NCBI GenBank assembly: GCA_050485685.1
Contig: JBJHBW010000001.1
Coordinates: 248,001 to 312,000 of the forward strand
DNA from: JBJHBP01 sp050485685
GTDB taxonomy: Bacteria > Pseudomonadota > Gammaproteobacteria > Steroidobacterales > Rariloculaceae
Direction of reading: 5' to 3'
Length of the DNA stretch: 64,000 nt
The translations under genes and the position numbers were made by a program. Shown here in pieces: positions 1 through 8,443 of the stretch (positions within the stretch are counted from its first letter, which is position 1; every line of letters starts with the position of its first letter). Below the pieces are notes generated by a model, which was given only the letters and a program-made list of their open reading frames with translations, was not told the origin of the DNA and did not search any database.

Positions 1-1
1 T

Positions 2-1327
2 CCCGACACTGGCATCGACGTTCCCGGGCAATGGGCGACGCCGGGCGGCATCGCAGCGGCGGACCCTGCGTGGTGGCGCCGTCTTGGAGACCCGGCCCTG
101 GAAGCGGTCATCGCCGAAGCACTTGAGGGCAATCGCGACCTGCGCGCCGCCGCGGCGCGAGTGGATCAGGCCAGGGCAATGGCGCGGATCACCGGCGCGG
201 CGCAGTTCCCTGCGGTTGTCGCCGGTGGCAGTGCGCGCAGACAGCAACAGAACTTCATCGGCCTGCCGATTCCCGGGGCCGAAGGTCAGGTGCTGAGCAC
301 GCAGATCGATACGTTCGGCCTGTCCGTCGATACCTCATGGGAAGCGGATATCTGGGGCCGCATTCGCAATGGCGCATCGGCCGCGCTGGCCGACGCCGAG
401 GCCGCACAGCTTGAGGAACAGGCGGCCCGTCTGTCGCTGGCGGCGCAGACCGCCAGGACATGGTTCGCGCTGATCGAAGCGGGCCAGCAGGTGCGGCTGG
501 CCGAGGATACGGTGGCGAGTTATGAGCGCACCGTTCAGCAGGTGCAGCATCGCTACGAGCGCGGTCTGGCGCCGTCGCTGGAACTGCGCCTCGCATTGAC
601 GAACCTGCATGCCGCCGAAGCACAGCTTTCCCAGCGTCAGGAGCATGCCGGACTCGTGATGAGGCAGCTGGAGCTGTTGCTGGGCCGCTATCCGGCGGCC
701 GCGCTGGATGTGCCGCACGGCCTGCCCGTGCCGGCCTACGAGATCCCCGCGGGACTGCCGGCCGACCTGCTCGCGCAGCGGCCCGACCTGCTCGCGGCAG
801 AACGGCGTGTGGCCGCAGCCGACGCGCGACTCGCAGCCGATCGCCGCGCGCTGTACCCGTCGCTGTCACTGACCGCTTCAGGCGGGACCACGACGGATGC
901 CGTACGCCGACTGCTGGATGGCGACTTCACCGTCTGGAGCATCGCCGGCAACCTGATGCAGCCGATTTTTCAGGGCGGACGATTGCGCGCGCAGGTCGAT
1001 GTCGCCGATGCACAGCTGCGCGAGGCGCTGGAATCCTACGCCGGCCGAGTGCTGACAGCTTTCGCAGAAGTGGAAACGGCGCTGGACGCGCAGGGCTGGC
1101 AGCGCACCCGCGTGCAGCTGCTGGGCGAGGCGGCCAGTCAGGCCGGCGCCGCGCTCGCCCTTGCCGAACAACGCTATGGCGGCGGACTCGATCCGCTGCT
1201 CGTGGTGCTCGAAGCGCAACGCCGTTCGCTGGAGGCTGAAAGTCAGCTGCTGGCAGCCAGACGCCAGCTGCTCGATTCACGAATCGATCTGCACCTGGCA
1301 CTGGGTGGATCCATAGATGACGAATAA
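2..1327 (+). CDS. RND efflux outer-membrane factor (TolC/NodT family), 5' end outside window
   Basis: This is the outer-membrane channel of a tripartite efflux pump. The reading frame is open from base 2, so the N-terminus and lipoprotein signal lie upstream of the window. The first visible residues include WWRRLGDPAL followed by a long alpha-helical hairpin with the N-R-D-L-R-A-A-A pattern typical of NodT proteins. A second copy of the outer-membrane efflux domain follows, with IFQGGRLRAQVDVADAQ near its middle and a RYGGGLDPLLVVLEAQR segment near the end. The gene ends 39 bases before the adaptor gene, so it is probably the first visible gene of the pump operon. The family assignment is firm; the substrate is unknown. 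Confidence 0.93.
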   Translation, partial: PDTGIDVPGQWATPGGIAAADPAWWRRLGDPALEAVIAEALEGNRDLRAAAARVDQARAMARITGAAQFPAVVAGGSARRQQQNFIGLPIPGAEGQVLSTQIDTFGLSVDTSWEADIWGRIRNGASAALADAEAAQLEEQAARLSLAAQTARTWFALIEAGQQVRLAEDTVASYERTVQQVQHRYERGLAPSLELRLALTNLHAAEAQLSQRQEHAGLVMRQLELLLGRYPAAALDVPHGLPVPAYEIPAGLPADLLAQRPDLLAAERRVAAADARLAADRRALYPSLSLTASGGTTTDAVRRLLDGDFTVWSIAGNLMQPIFQGGRLRAQVDVADAQLREALESYAGRVLTAFAEVETALDAQGWQRTRVQLLGEAASQAGAALALAEQRYGGGLDPLLVVLEAQRRSLEAESQLLAARRQLLDSRIDLHLALGGSIDDE

Positions 1328-1366
1328 CGACTGGCGTGAGCCGGATCAACATTTCCTGAGGTACGC

Positions 1367-2539
1367 ATGCGTCGCCTGATTAAAGTTCTCCTGCCACTGG
1401 TCGTGCTCGCCGCGGCAGTCTTGATTGCCGCGGTGCTGATCGCATCGCGGCCGGAAGTCGCCACCCGCGCACCGGAGACCGTCGCACCGCTGGTCCGGTA
1501 CGAAACCGTCACGCCGGTTCGGATGCAGGCGCATGTCCGCAGCCAGGGCACCGTGACACCACGTACGCAGACGGTACTCGTCGCTGAGGTGGCCGGTCGT
1601 GTCATCGAAATCTCACCTTCCATGGTCGCGGGCGGCTTTTTCGAGAGCCGGGATGTGCTGCTGCGCCTGGATCCGCGCGACTACGAACTGGCCGTGATCA
1701 GCGCACGCGCGCAGATCGCCCAGGCCGAAGCGCGCTTGCGCATTGAACTGGAGGAAGCCGCCGTCGCACGCCGGGAGTGGGACATGCTGGGGCAGTCGGG
1801 CGAGCCATCGCCGCTGGTGCTTCGCGAACCACAACTCGCCGAGGCGAGAGCTGCGCTGGATGCGGCCCGCGCGGCTCTGGAGCGTGCCGAAAGGGATCTG
1901 GATCGCACCATCATCCGCGCACCGTTCGCAGGTCGCGTACGCGACCGACAGGTGGATGCCGGTCAGGTGGTGGCGCCGGGCAACAACCTGGCCACGCTGT
2001 TCGCTGTCGATGTCGCCGAGATCAGGCTGCCGGTACCCGACCGCGAGCTGCAGTTTCTGGATCTGCCGCCGGGATTTCGCCGCGGCGAATCCGGGCCACC
2101 GGTCACGATACGCGCACAGTTCGCCGGCCAGTCTCTGCAGTGGCAGGGGCACATCGTGCGCACCGAAGGCGAGATCGATCCGCAGAGCCGCATGGTTTAT
2201 CTGGTAGCCGAGGTACGCGACCCGTACGGACGTGAGCAGGAAGACGCCACAGTGCCGCTGGCATCAGGCATGTTCGTGCACGCTGACATACAGGGGCGGG
2301 TGTTCGAAGACGTCTTCGTACTGCCGCGCAATGTGCTGCGTGACGAGAATCAGGTGCTGATCATCGATGACGAGAACCGCCTGCGCTTTCGTCAGGTTCA
2401 GGTACTGCGTACCGACCGCAACGAGGTCGTGATTTCCGGTGGCCTGCGTGCCGGCGAGCGTATCTGCATCTCGCCGCTGGATGTGGTCATCGACGGCATG
2501 CTGGTGCGCACGGAAAGCGACGGAGACGCCTCGTCGTGA
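1367..2539 (+). CDS. RND efflux periplasmic adaptor subunit (HlyD/MFP family)
   Basis: This is the membrane-fusion protein that links the inner-membrane permease to the outer-membrane channel. The 390-residue product has one N-terminal membrane anchor (about residues 6-27), then a biotinyl-lipoyl-like half with GTVTPRTQTVLVAEVAGRV, a coiled-coil hairpin rich in Ala, Glu and Arg (about 105-165), the second lipoyl half (IIRAPFAGRVRDRQVDAGQ) and beta-barrel and membrane-proximal domains. Its stop overlaps the permease start in GTGA, which indicates translational coupling. The ATG was chosen because it gives a complete anchor and lies 39 bases after the preceding gene. Confidence 0.95.
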   Translation: MRRLIKVLLPLVVLAAAVLIAAVLIASRPEVATRAPETVAPLVRYETVTPVRMQAHVRSQGTVTPRTQTVLVAEVAGRVIEISPSMVAGGFFESRDVLLRLDPRDYELAVISARAQIAQAEARLRIELEEAAVARREWDMLGQSGEPSPLVLREPQLAEARAALDAARAALERAERDLDRTIIRAPFAGRVRDRQVDAGQVVAPGNNLATLFAVDVAEIRLPVPDRELQFLDLPPGFRRGESGPPVTIRAQFAGQSLQWQGHIVRTEGEIDPQSRMVYLVAEVRDPYGREQEDATVPLASGMFVHADIQGRVFEDVFVLPRNVLRDENQVLIIDDENRLRFRQVQVLRTDRNEVVISGGLRAGERICISPLDVVIDGMLVRTESDGDASS

Positions 2540-5500
2540 ACGCCGTGATCCGCTGGTTTGTCGGTAACGGCGTTGCCGCGAACCTGCTGCGCGTGCTCGT
2601 GGTCGCCGGCGGACTGCTGACCGTTGCATCGGTCACCAAGGAAGTGTTTCCGGAGATCAATCCGAACCTGATCACGGTCCAGGTGCGTTACCCCGGCGCG
2701 GCCCCGCAGGAAGTCGAGCAGGGCATCGTCGTTCCCATAGAGGAGGAAATCCAGGGCGTTGACGGCATCAGAAGAATCACTTCTTCATCGGCCGAAGGGA
2801 TGGGGACCGTCAGCGTCGAGGTCGAAACCGGCTTTGCGGTGCGCGATGTGCTGGACGAGGTCAGAACGCGTGTGGACGCGATCGCGATCTTCCCCGAGGA
2901 AGCCGAAAGGCCGATCGTCCGCGAAGTCATTGTGCGCCAGCAGGTGCTGGATGTTGCTGTCTCCGGCGACATCGATGAACTGTCGCTGAAACGGTTGGGC
3001 GAGCGCGTGCGTGATGAGATCGCCGCGCTGCCGGGTATCACGCAGGCCGATCTGGTCGCCGTGCGGCCCTACGAAATCGCGATCGAGGTCTCGGAGGAAG
3101 CGCTGCGCCGCTACGGGCTGCGATTCGACGATGTGGCACGGGCGGTGCGCGAATCCGCGGTGGATGTACCCGGCGGCTCGGTCAGAACCGACGGCGGCGA
3201 AGTGCTGCTGCGCACCACCGGCCGGGCCTACCGGGGACCTCAGTTCGAGGACCTGGTGCTGCTCACTCGATCCGACGGCACCTATCTGCGGCTGGGTGAA
3301 GTCGCGCGCGTCGTCGACGGCTTCGAGGAAACCGACGAGATTTCGCGTTTCGACGGCGCACCTGCCGCAATCGTTCAGGTCTTCCGCGTCGGCAATCAGG
3401 ATGCTCTGGCGATCGCGGCCACGGTGCGCGACTACATCGACAGCTCCGCTTCGCAACTGCCGGAAGGCGTGCAGCTGACCATATGGCAGGACACATCGCG
3501 CGTTTTCCTGAGCCGCATGAACCTGCTGGTCACCAACGGACTCGTCGGCTTCGCGCTCGTGTTCATCGTGCTTGCGCTGTTTCTGCGCCTGAGCCTTGCA
3601 TTCTGGGTCAGCGTCAGCATTCCGGTCTCATTCCTGGGCACGCTGTGGCTGATGCCGGGGTTCAATGTGTCCATCAACATGATCTCGCTGTTCGCGTTCA
3701 TCGTCGCGCTGGGCATCGTCGTCGACAACGCGATCGTCGTGGGCGAGAGCATCTACACGCAGCAGGGCAGGTTCGGCCGCGGCGCGGAGGCGTCGGTCAG
3801 CGGCGCGGGGCGCGTCGTCGTACCGGTCATTTTCGGTGTACTGACCACCGTGGCTGCATTCGCGCCCATGCTGTTCCTTGAAGGCGTGATGGGCCAGGTG
3901 TTCCGCGTCATCCCGCTGATCGTGATCCCCATCCTGCTGTTCTCCCTGATCGACTCCCTGCTGGTGCTGCCGTCCAATCTGTCCCGCTCGGGATCGACCG
4001 CCTATGGCACCGGGCACGGACCGCTGGCCGCCTGGGCGAGGGTGCAGCGGCGCATTTCCGGCGGCCTGGACTGGTGGATAGAACGCGTCTATCGACCGTC
4101 GCTGGAACGTGTGGTGGCGTGGCGTTCCCTGACGCTGGCGTCGGGCCTTGCGCTGCTGATCATCGTCGGCGGCTTCGTGGGCGGAGGCTGGCTGCGGTTC
4201 TCGTTCTTTCCGCCCATTGAAGCGGACAATGTCGCCGTGATGCTGACCATGCCGCAGGGCACGCCGATAGAGGTCACCGAAGCGGCCGTTCGTCACCTGG
4301 AACAGGCGGCTCTGGAACTGGGTTCGGAACTGGCACGCGACAACGGCCCTGTGTTCCGTCATGTGCTGTCCTCGGTCGGCAGCCAGCCCTACGGGACCCA
4401 GCAGGGCCAGGGCATGCTGGGCGGCGCCACGGCCCCTGCCGCAAGCCATCTCGGCGAGGTCAACATCGAACTCGTGCCTTCCGAGCAGCGATCCGTAGGC
4501 AGCAGTGAACTGGCCACGCTGTGGCGTGAGCGCGCCGGCCCCATCGTCGACGCCGTTGAGCTGACCTACACGGCTTCGCTGTTCAGCGCCGGCGAGGCCA
4601 TCAATGTCGAGCTCAGGGGGGAGGATCTCGAGCAGCTGCGCGAGGCGGCCGAGTGGCTGAAGCTGCGCCTGGCCGAGTATCCGGGCGTGTTCGACATTGC
4701 CGATTCGTTTCGCGCCGGCCGACGCGAACTCACGCTCGCCATACGACCGGAAGCCGAAACCCTGGGCCTGAGCCTGGCCGATCTCGGTCGTCAGGTGCGT
4801 CAGGGATTCTTCGGTGAAGAAGCGCAGCGCATCCAGCGCGGACGCGAAGACGTGAGGGTCATGGTGCGCTACCCGGCCGACCAGCGGCGTTCGCTGGGCG
4901 ATCTCGAAGACATGCGCATCCGCACGCCGCAGGGTGCGCAGGTGCCTTTCGGTCAGGTGGCGATCGCCAGTCATGGCCGCGGCTTCGACACGATACAGCG
5001 CACCGAAAGACAGCGCGCCGTCAACGTCACCACCGATGTGGATCTGACCCTGGGCAATCCGAACGAGATCATTGCCAGCCTGGAAGCCGGCGTGCTGCCG
5101 GAACTCCTCGCACGCTATCCCGGCATACGCTACAGCTTCGAAGGCGAACAGCAGCAGCAGCGCGAGACGCTGGAAGGTCTGGGCGCGCTGTTTCTGATCG
5201 CGCTGATCGTGATCTACGCGCTGCTGGCCATTCCGCTGCGCTCCTATGTGCAGCCCATCATCATCATGCTCGCCATTCCTTTCGGCCTGGTCGGTGCGAT
5301 CGGCGGCCATCTGCTGTTCGGCCTGGAGCTGACCATACTCTCCATGCTTGGCATGGTGGCCATGGCCGGCGTGGTCGTGAACAGCTCACTGGTTCTGATC
5401 GATTTCGCCAACCGGCGTATCGCGGAAAACCTGCCGCCTGTGGAAGCGGTGATCGAAGCCGCCGTGGCGCGATTCCGTCCGGTCATGCTGACCGCGATCA

Positions 5501-5679
5501 CGACGTTTGCCGGCCTCACCCCGCTGATGCTGGAGCGCAGCCTGCAGGCGCAGTTCCTGATTCCGATGGCGATCTCACTGGCTTTCGGCGTGCTGTTCTC
5601 CACGCTGGTCACGCTGGCGCTGGTGCCTGCCGCCTACCTGACCGTGCTGAACGCACGCGCAAGACTCGTGAAGGGCTGA
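2536..5679 (+). CDS. RND efflux permease (AcrB-like)
   Basis: This inner-membrane, proton-driven transporter is 1047 residues long with two RND repeats of six transmembrane helices each, separated by large periplasmic loops (about residues 40-325 and 560-850). It starts with GTG overlapping the adaptor stop by 4 bases. TM1 is followed by the standard FPEINPNLITVQVRYPGA. TM4 reads GIVVDNAIVVGE, so the second of the usual paired Asp residues is Asn398. TM10 reads GVVVNSSLVLIDF, with Asn where AcrB has Lys940. This is not a textbook AcrB proton relay, although such variants exist in other RND subfamilies. The substrate cannot be predicted from sequence. Confidence 0.94.
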   Translation: MNAVIRWFVGNGVAANLLRVLVVAGGLLTVASVTKEVFPEINPNLITVQVRYPGAAPQEVEQGIVVPIEEEIQGVDGIRRITSSSAEGMGTVSVEVETGFAVRDVLDEVRTRVDAIAIFPEEAERPIVREVIVRQQVLDVAVSGDIDELSLKRLGERVRDEIAALPGITQADLVAVRPYEIAIEVSEEALRRYGLRFDDVARAVRESAVDVPGGSVRTDGGEVLLRTTGRAYRGPQFEDLVLLTRSDGTYLRLGEVARVVDGFEETDEISRFDGAPAAIVQVFRVGNQDALAIAATVRDYIDSSASQLPEGVQLTIWQDTSRVFLSRMNLLVTNGLVGFALVFIVLALFLRLSLAFWVSVSIPVSFLGTLWLMPGFNVSINMISLFAFIVALGIVVDNAIVVGESIYTQQGRFGRGAEASVSGAGRVVVPVIFGVLTTVAAFAPMLFLEGVMGQVFRVIPLIVIPILLFSLIDSLLVLPSNLSRSGSTAYGTGHGPLAAWARVQRRISGGLDWWIERVYRPSLERVVAWRSLTLASGLALLIIVGGFVGGGWLRFSFFPPIEADNVAVMLTMPQGTPIEVTEAAVRHLEQAALELGSELARDNGPVFRHVLSSVGSQPYGTQQGQGMLGGATAPAASHLGEVNIELVPSEQRSVGSSELATLWRERAGPIVDAVELTYTASLFSAGEAINVELRGEDLEQLREAAEWLKLRLAEYPGVFDIADSFRAGRRELTLAIRPEAETLGLSLADLGRQVRQGFFGEEAQRIQRGREDVRVMVRYPADQRRSLGDLEDMRIRTPQGAQVPFGQVAIASHGRGFDTIQRTERQRAVNVTTDVDLTLGNPNEIIASLEAGVLPELLARYPGIRYSFEGEQQQQRETLEGLGALFLIALIVIYALLAIPLRSYVQPIIIMLAIPFGLVGAIGGHLLFGLELTILSMLGMVAMAGVVVNSSLVLIDFANRRIAENLPPVEAVIEAAVARFRPVMLTAITTFAGLTPLMLERSLQAQFLIPMAISLAFGVLFSTLVTLALVPAAYLTVLNARARLVKG

Positions 5680-5714
5680 GACGCTCGGGCGAAGCTGAAG
5701 GCGCCGGCGTCGAC

Positions 5715-6434
5715 CTACCAATCGAGTCCGCGATAATGCCCGCGCGCTTCGAGCAGGCGCACCTGCGCCATGATCTGCGCCTGGCGCCCGCGGACATACG
5801 CGCTTGGACGCGCCGCGTCGAAACGCTTGGGACTCGGCAGCACAGCTGCCAGCAAGGCGGCCTCGTCAAGACTGAGCGAGGCGGCATCCTTATCGAAGAA
5901 TGCGAGTGCTGCGGCCTGAACGCCAAAGACACCGTGACCAAACTCGGCCACGTTCAGATACACCTCCAGCGTTCTTTCCTTGGTCCAGAAAACCTCGATC
6001 AACAACGCGAAATACGCCTCCAGCGCCTTGCGGACCAGACTCCGGCCATGCCAGAGAAACAGATTCTTGGCGACCTGCTGCGTAATCGTTGATGCGCCGC
6101 GCAGTCCCTGGCCCTGCCGGTAGTCGGCGATCGCCAGCTCCAGCTGGCGGAAGTCGATGCCGCGGTGATCCGCGAAACGCTGGTCCTCCGCGGCAATGAC
6201 AGCACGCGCAGCGTCCCAGGCGATTTCGCTGCGAGGCACCCAGGTCTGCGCCAGTTCGCTCACCGGGCCGGACTCGAGCAGCATCACGGCGGTAAACGGC
6301 GGATCGACCCATCTGATGGCCAGCACAGCGCCAACCGAGGCCAGCAGCGCCGCAAGGCCCAGCACCGCAAGGCCCTTCAGGAGCCTGCGCAATACCGATA
6401 CACGCTTTCTGGATCTGCGTCCTGCCATTGACAT
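5715..6434 (-). CDS. mtgA: Monofunctional biosynthetic peptidoglycan transglycosylase
   Basis: MtgA polymerises lipid II into glycan strands at the inner membrane. The 239-residue product has one N-terminal transmembrane helix (about residues 18-42) and the GT51 fold. The catalytic-Glu motif EDQRFADHRGIDF, the GASTITQQVAKNLFL motif and the KERTLEVYLNVAEFG motif are all present. Its length equals the usual MtgA and no transpeptidase domain follows. The gene converges on the RND permease gene, with 35 bases between stops. It stands alone as a transcription unit. Confidence 0.97.
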   Translation of the reverse strand: MSMAGRRSRKRVSVLRRLLKGLAVLGLAALLASVGAVLAIRWVDPPFTAVMLLESGPVSELAQTWVPRSEIAWDAARAVIAAEDQRFADHRGIDFRQLELAIADYRQGQGLRGASTITQQVAKNLFLWHGRSLVRKALEAYFALLIEVFWTKERTLEVYLNVAEFGHGVFGVQAAALAFFDKDAASLSLDEAALLAAVLPSPKRFDAARPSAYVRGRQAQIMAQVRLLEARGHYRGLDW

Positions 6435-6706
6435 CGAGACTGACGGTTTCGCGTCACGACTGACATTCTAAGCGCATTCCGAAGCGACGCCCGCCTGCCG
6501 GCAGGGAGGCCCACCAGCGGTCCTGAACGTGTACCGGCACCCGGCAGGCTTGCGTCACCGGGAGGCCCCGGTGATGCTGACATCTGCAAGGCTGCAAGCA
6601 GGAATCCCGGCCAGAAATGGGGCATACTCGGGGGCAAAGACGCCTTACAAAAAGCTACGATGGGGGCTGCGCGCGGGCGGCGTCGGCGCGCGGGCACGGG
6701 TTTGTA

Positions 6707-8443
6707 ATGAAGAACCTCAAGAGTCGGTTTATTGAGCGTTCGACGGCAGCGCTCACGCTGACGGCGCTCACACTCACGGCGACCGCACAGTCAAAGGTCG
6801 ACGACCACGTCCTGGCTCACGCAAGCGCGGACGGTCAGTGGCTGACCTACGGCGGCGACTACGCCGAAACTCGCTTCAGCACGCTGGACCAGATCAACAT
6901 AAGCAACGTCGACCGTCTCCAGGTCGCGTTTTCGGTAGAGGTCGGTTCCGATGGCGCGCGGATGGAAGCGACTCCTCTGGTCGTCGACGGCGTTCTGTAT
7001 GGCACAACCGCCTGGAACATCACCTACGCAATCGACCTGCGCACGCAATCACTCAAATGGCGCTGGGATCCGGGCATCGTACGCGGCGTGGACGACGGCG
7101 GCACGCGTCTTTGCTGCGGCCCGGTGAATCGCGGCCCGGCTTTCTACGACGGCAAGGTCATCGTGGGCCTGCTGGACGGCCGACTCGCCGCGCTGGATGC
7201 CGACACCGGCCACGTTGTGTGGATCGTGCAGACGACACCGGAAGAGCGCATCTACAGCATCACCGGCGCGCCGCGCGTTGTGGCGGGCAACGTCATCATC
7301 GGCAACGGCGGCGCAGATCTCGGCGGACGTGGCTTCGTCACCGCCTACGATGCACAGACCGGACGTCAGGTGTGGCGTTTCTATATCGTGCCGGGCGATC
7401 CGTCCCTGCCGTTCGAGCACCCCGAGCTCGAATATGCCGCGACGACCTGGACGGGCGAATGGTGGAAGCGCGGCGGCGGTGGCAATGCCTGGGACGCATT
7501 CGCCTACGATCCGGAAGCGGACCTGCTTTACATAGGCACCGGCAACGGAGGCCCGTGGAACCAGGACCTGCGCAGCCCGGGGGGCGGCGACAATCTGTTC
7601 ATCTCGTCGATACTTGCGGTAAGGCCGGACAGCGGTCAGCTGGTCTGGTACTACCAGACCACGCCGGGCGACAACTGGGACTACACGGCCGTCCAGCAGA
7701 TGGTGCTCGCAGATCTCACCATTGATGGTGTCGAGCGCAAGGTGCTGATGCAGGCGCCGAAGAATGGTTTCTTCTATGTCCTGGACCGGCTGACCGGCGC
7801 GCTGATATCGGCGGAACCGTACTCGCGCGTGAACTGGGCCTTCGGTGTGGACCTTGAAACAGGGCGACCGATCGAACAGCCGCGCGCACGCTATCGCGGC
7901 GACGATGCGGTCGAGATCTTTCCGACGGCTCGAGGCGCCCACAACTGGCATCCGATGGCTTGGCATCCGCAGCACCGTCTGATGTACATCCCGGGAATGG
8001 AGACCAGCTTCGTGTTCCGCGCCGACCTGAACAACGCCAACGGCTTCATGTTCGGCCGCGGCGCAACGCCGCTGACGTCTCCGCCGCACCTCCCGGCCTC
8101 GATCGGTCCGCATCAGCCGGAAGGCAAGCCGGGCTTTCTTGTGGCGTGGGATCCGATCGAGCAGCGTGAGCGCTGGCGTGTCAACTTCGACACCAGGGAG
8201 GATGGCGGCGCGCTGGCAACCGCGGGCAACATCGTCTTCGGTGCTGACAGCAGTGGCACTTTCCATGCCTTTCATGCCGAGACCGGTGAGCAGCTGTGGA
8301 GCACGTCTCTGCTCACGACGATCGGGCCGCCCGTGACTTACGAGATGGATGGCATGCAGTACGTTGCCGTGCTGTCAGGCCCAAGCAATAACAACCCGCC
8401 GGGACGGCTGTTCGTGTTCGCACTGGATGGAGGTCCTCAATGA
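6707..8443 (+). CDS. PQQ-dependent dehydrogenase, periplasmic, no heme domain
   Basis: This is a quinoprotein alcohol-dehydrogenase-type eight-bladed propeller with a cleavable signal peptide (MKNLKSRF..., about 28 residues). The ATG at 6707 was preferred over the in-frame ATG at 6617 because it gives a clean signal peptide; the product is then 578 residues. Vicinal Cys136-Cys137 (LCCGPVNRG), Asn280 in GTGN, Asp325 in GDNWDYT and the APKNGFFYVLDR segment match the methanol-dehydrogenase family. The residue two after the catalytic Asp is Thr327, not the Asp of lanthanide enzymes. The position of the usual metal-ligand Glu (GAEL) is Asp204. No cytochrome domain follows, but the stop overlaps the next gene, a cytochrome, in ATGA, so that protein is the likely electron acceptor. 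Confidence 0.93.
   Translation: MKNLKSRFIERSTAALTLTALTLTATAQSKVDDHVLAHASADGQWLTYGGDYAETRFSTLDQINISNVDRLQVAFSVEVGSDGARMEATPLVVDGVLYGTTAWNITYAIDLRTQSLKWRWDPGIVRGVDDGGTRLCCGPVNRGPAFYDGKVIVGLLDGRLAALDADTGHVVWIVQTTPEERIYSITGAPRVVAGNVIIGNGGADLGGRGFVTAYDAQTGRQVWRFYIVPGDPSLPFEHPELEYAATTWTGEWWKRGGGGNAWDAFAYDPEADLLYIGTGNGGPWNQDLRSPGGGDNLFISSILAVRPDSGQLVWYYQTTPGDNWDYTAVQQMVLADLTIDGVERKVLMQAPKNGFFYVLDRLTGALISAEPYSRVNWAFGVDLETGRPIEQPRARYRGDDAVEIFPTARGAHNWHPMAWHPQHRLMYIPGMETSFVFRADLNNANGFMFGRGATPLTSPPHLPASIGPHQPEGKPGFLVAWDPIEQRERWRVNFDTREDGGALATAGNIVFGADSSGTFHAFHAETGEQLWSTSLLTTIGPPVTYEMDGMQYVAVLSGPSNNNPPGRLFVFALDGGPQ

Noticed and set aside
3628..5310. Long open frame of 560 codons opposite the RND permease
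   Set aside because: It lies entirely over the permease gene, has a His/Arg/Gln-rich composition typical of antisense frames in G+C-rich genes, and has no recognisable motif.
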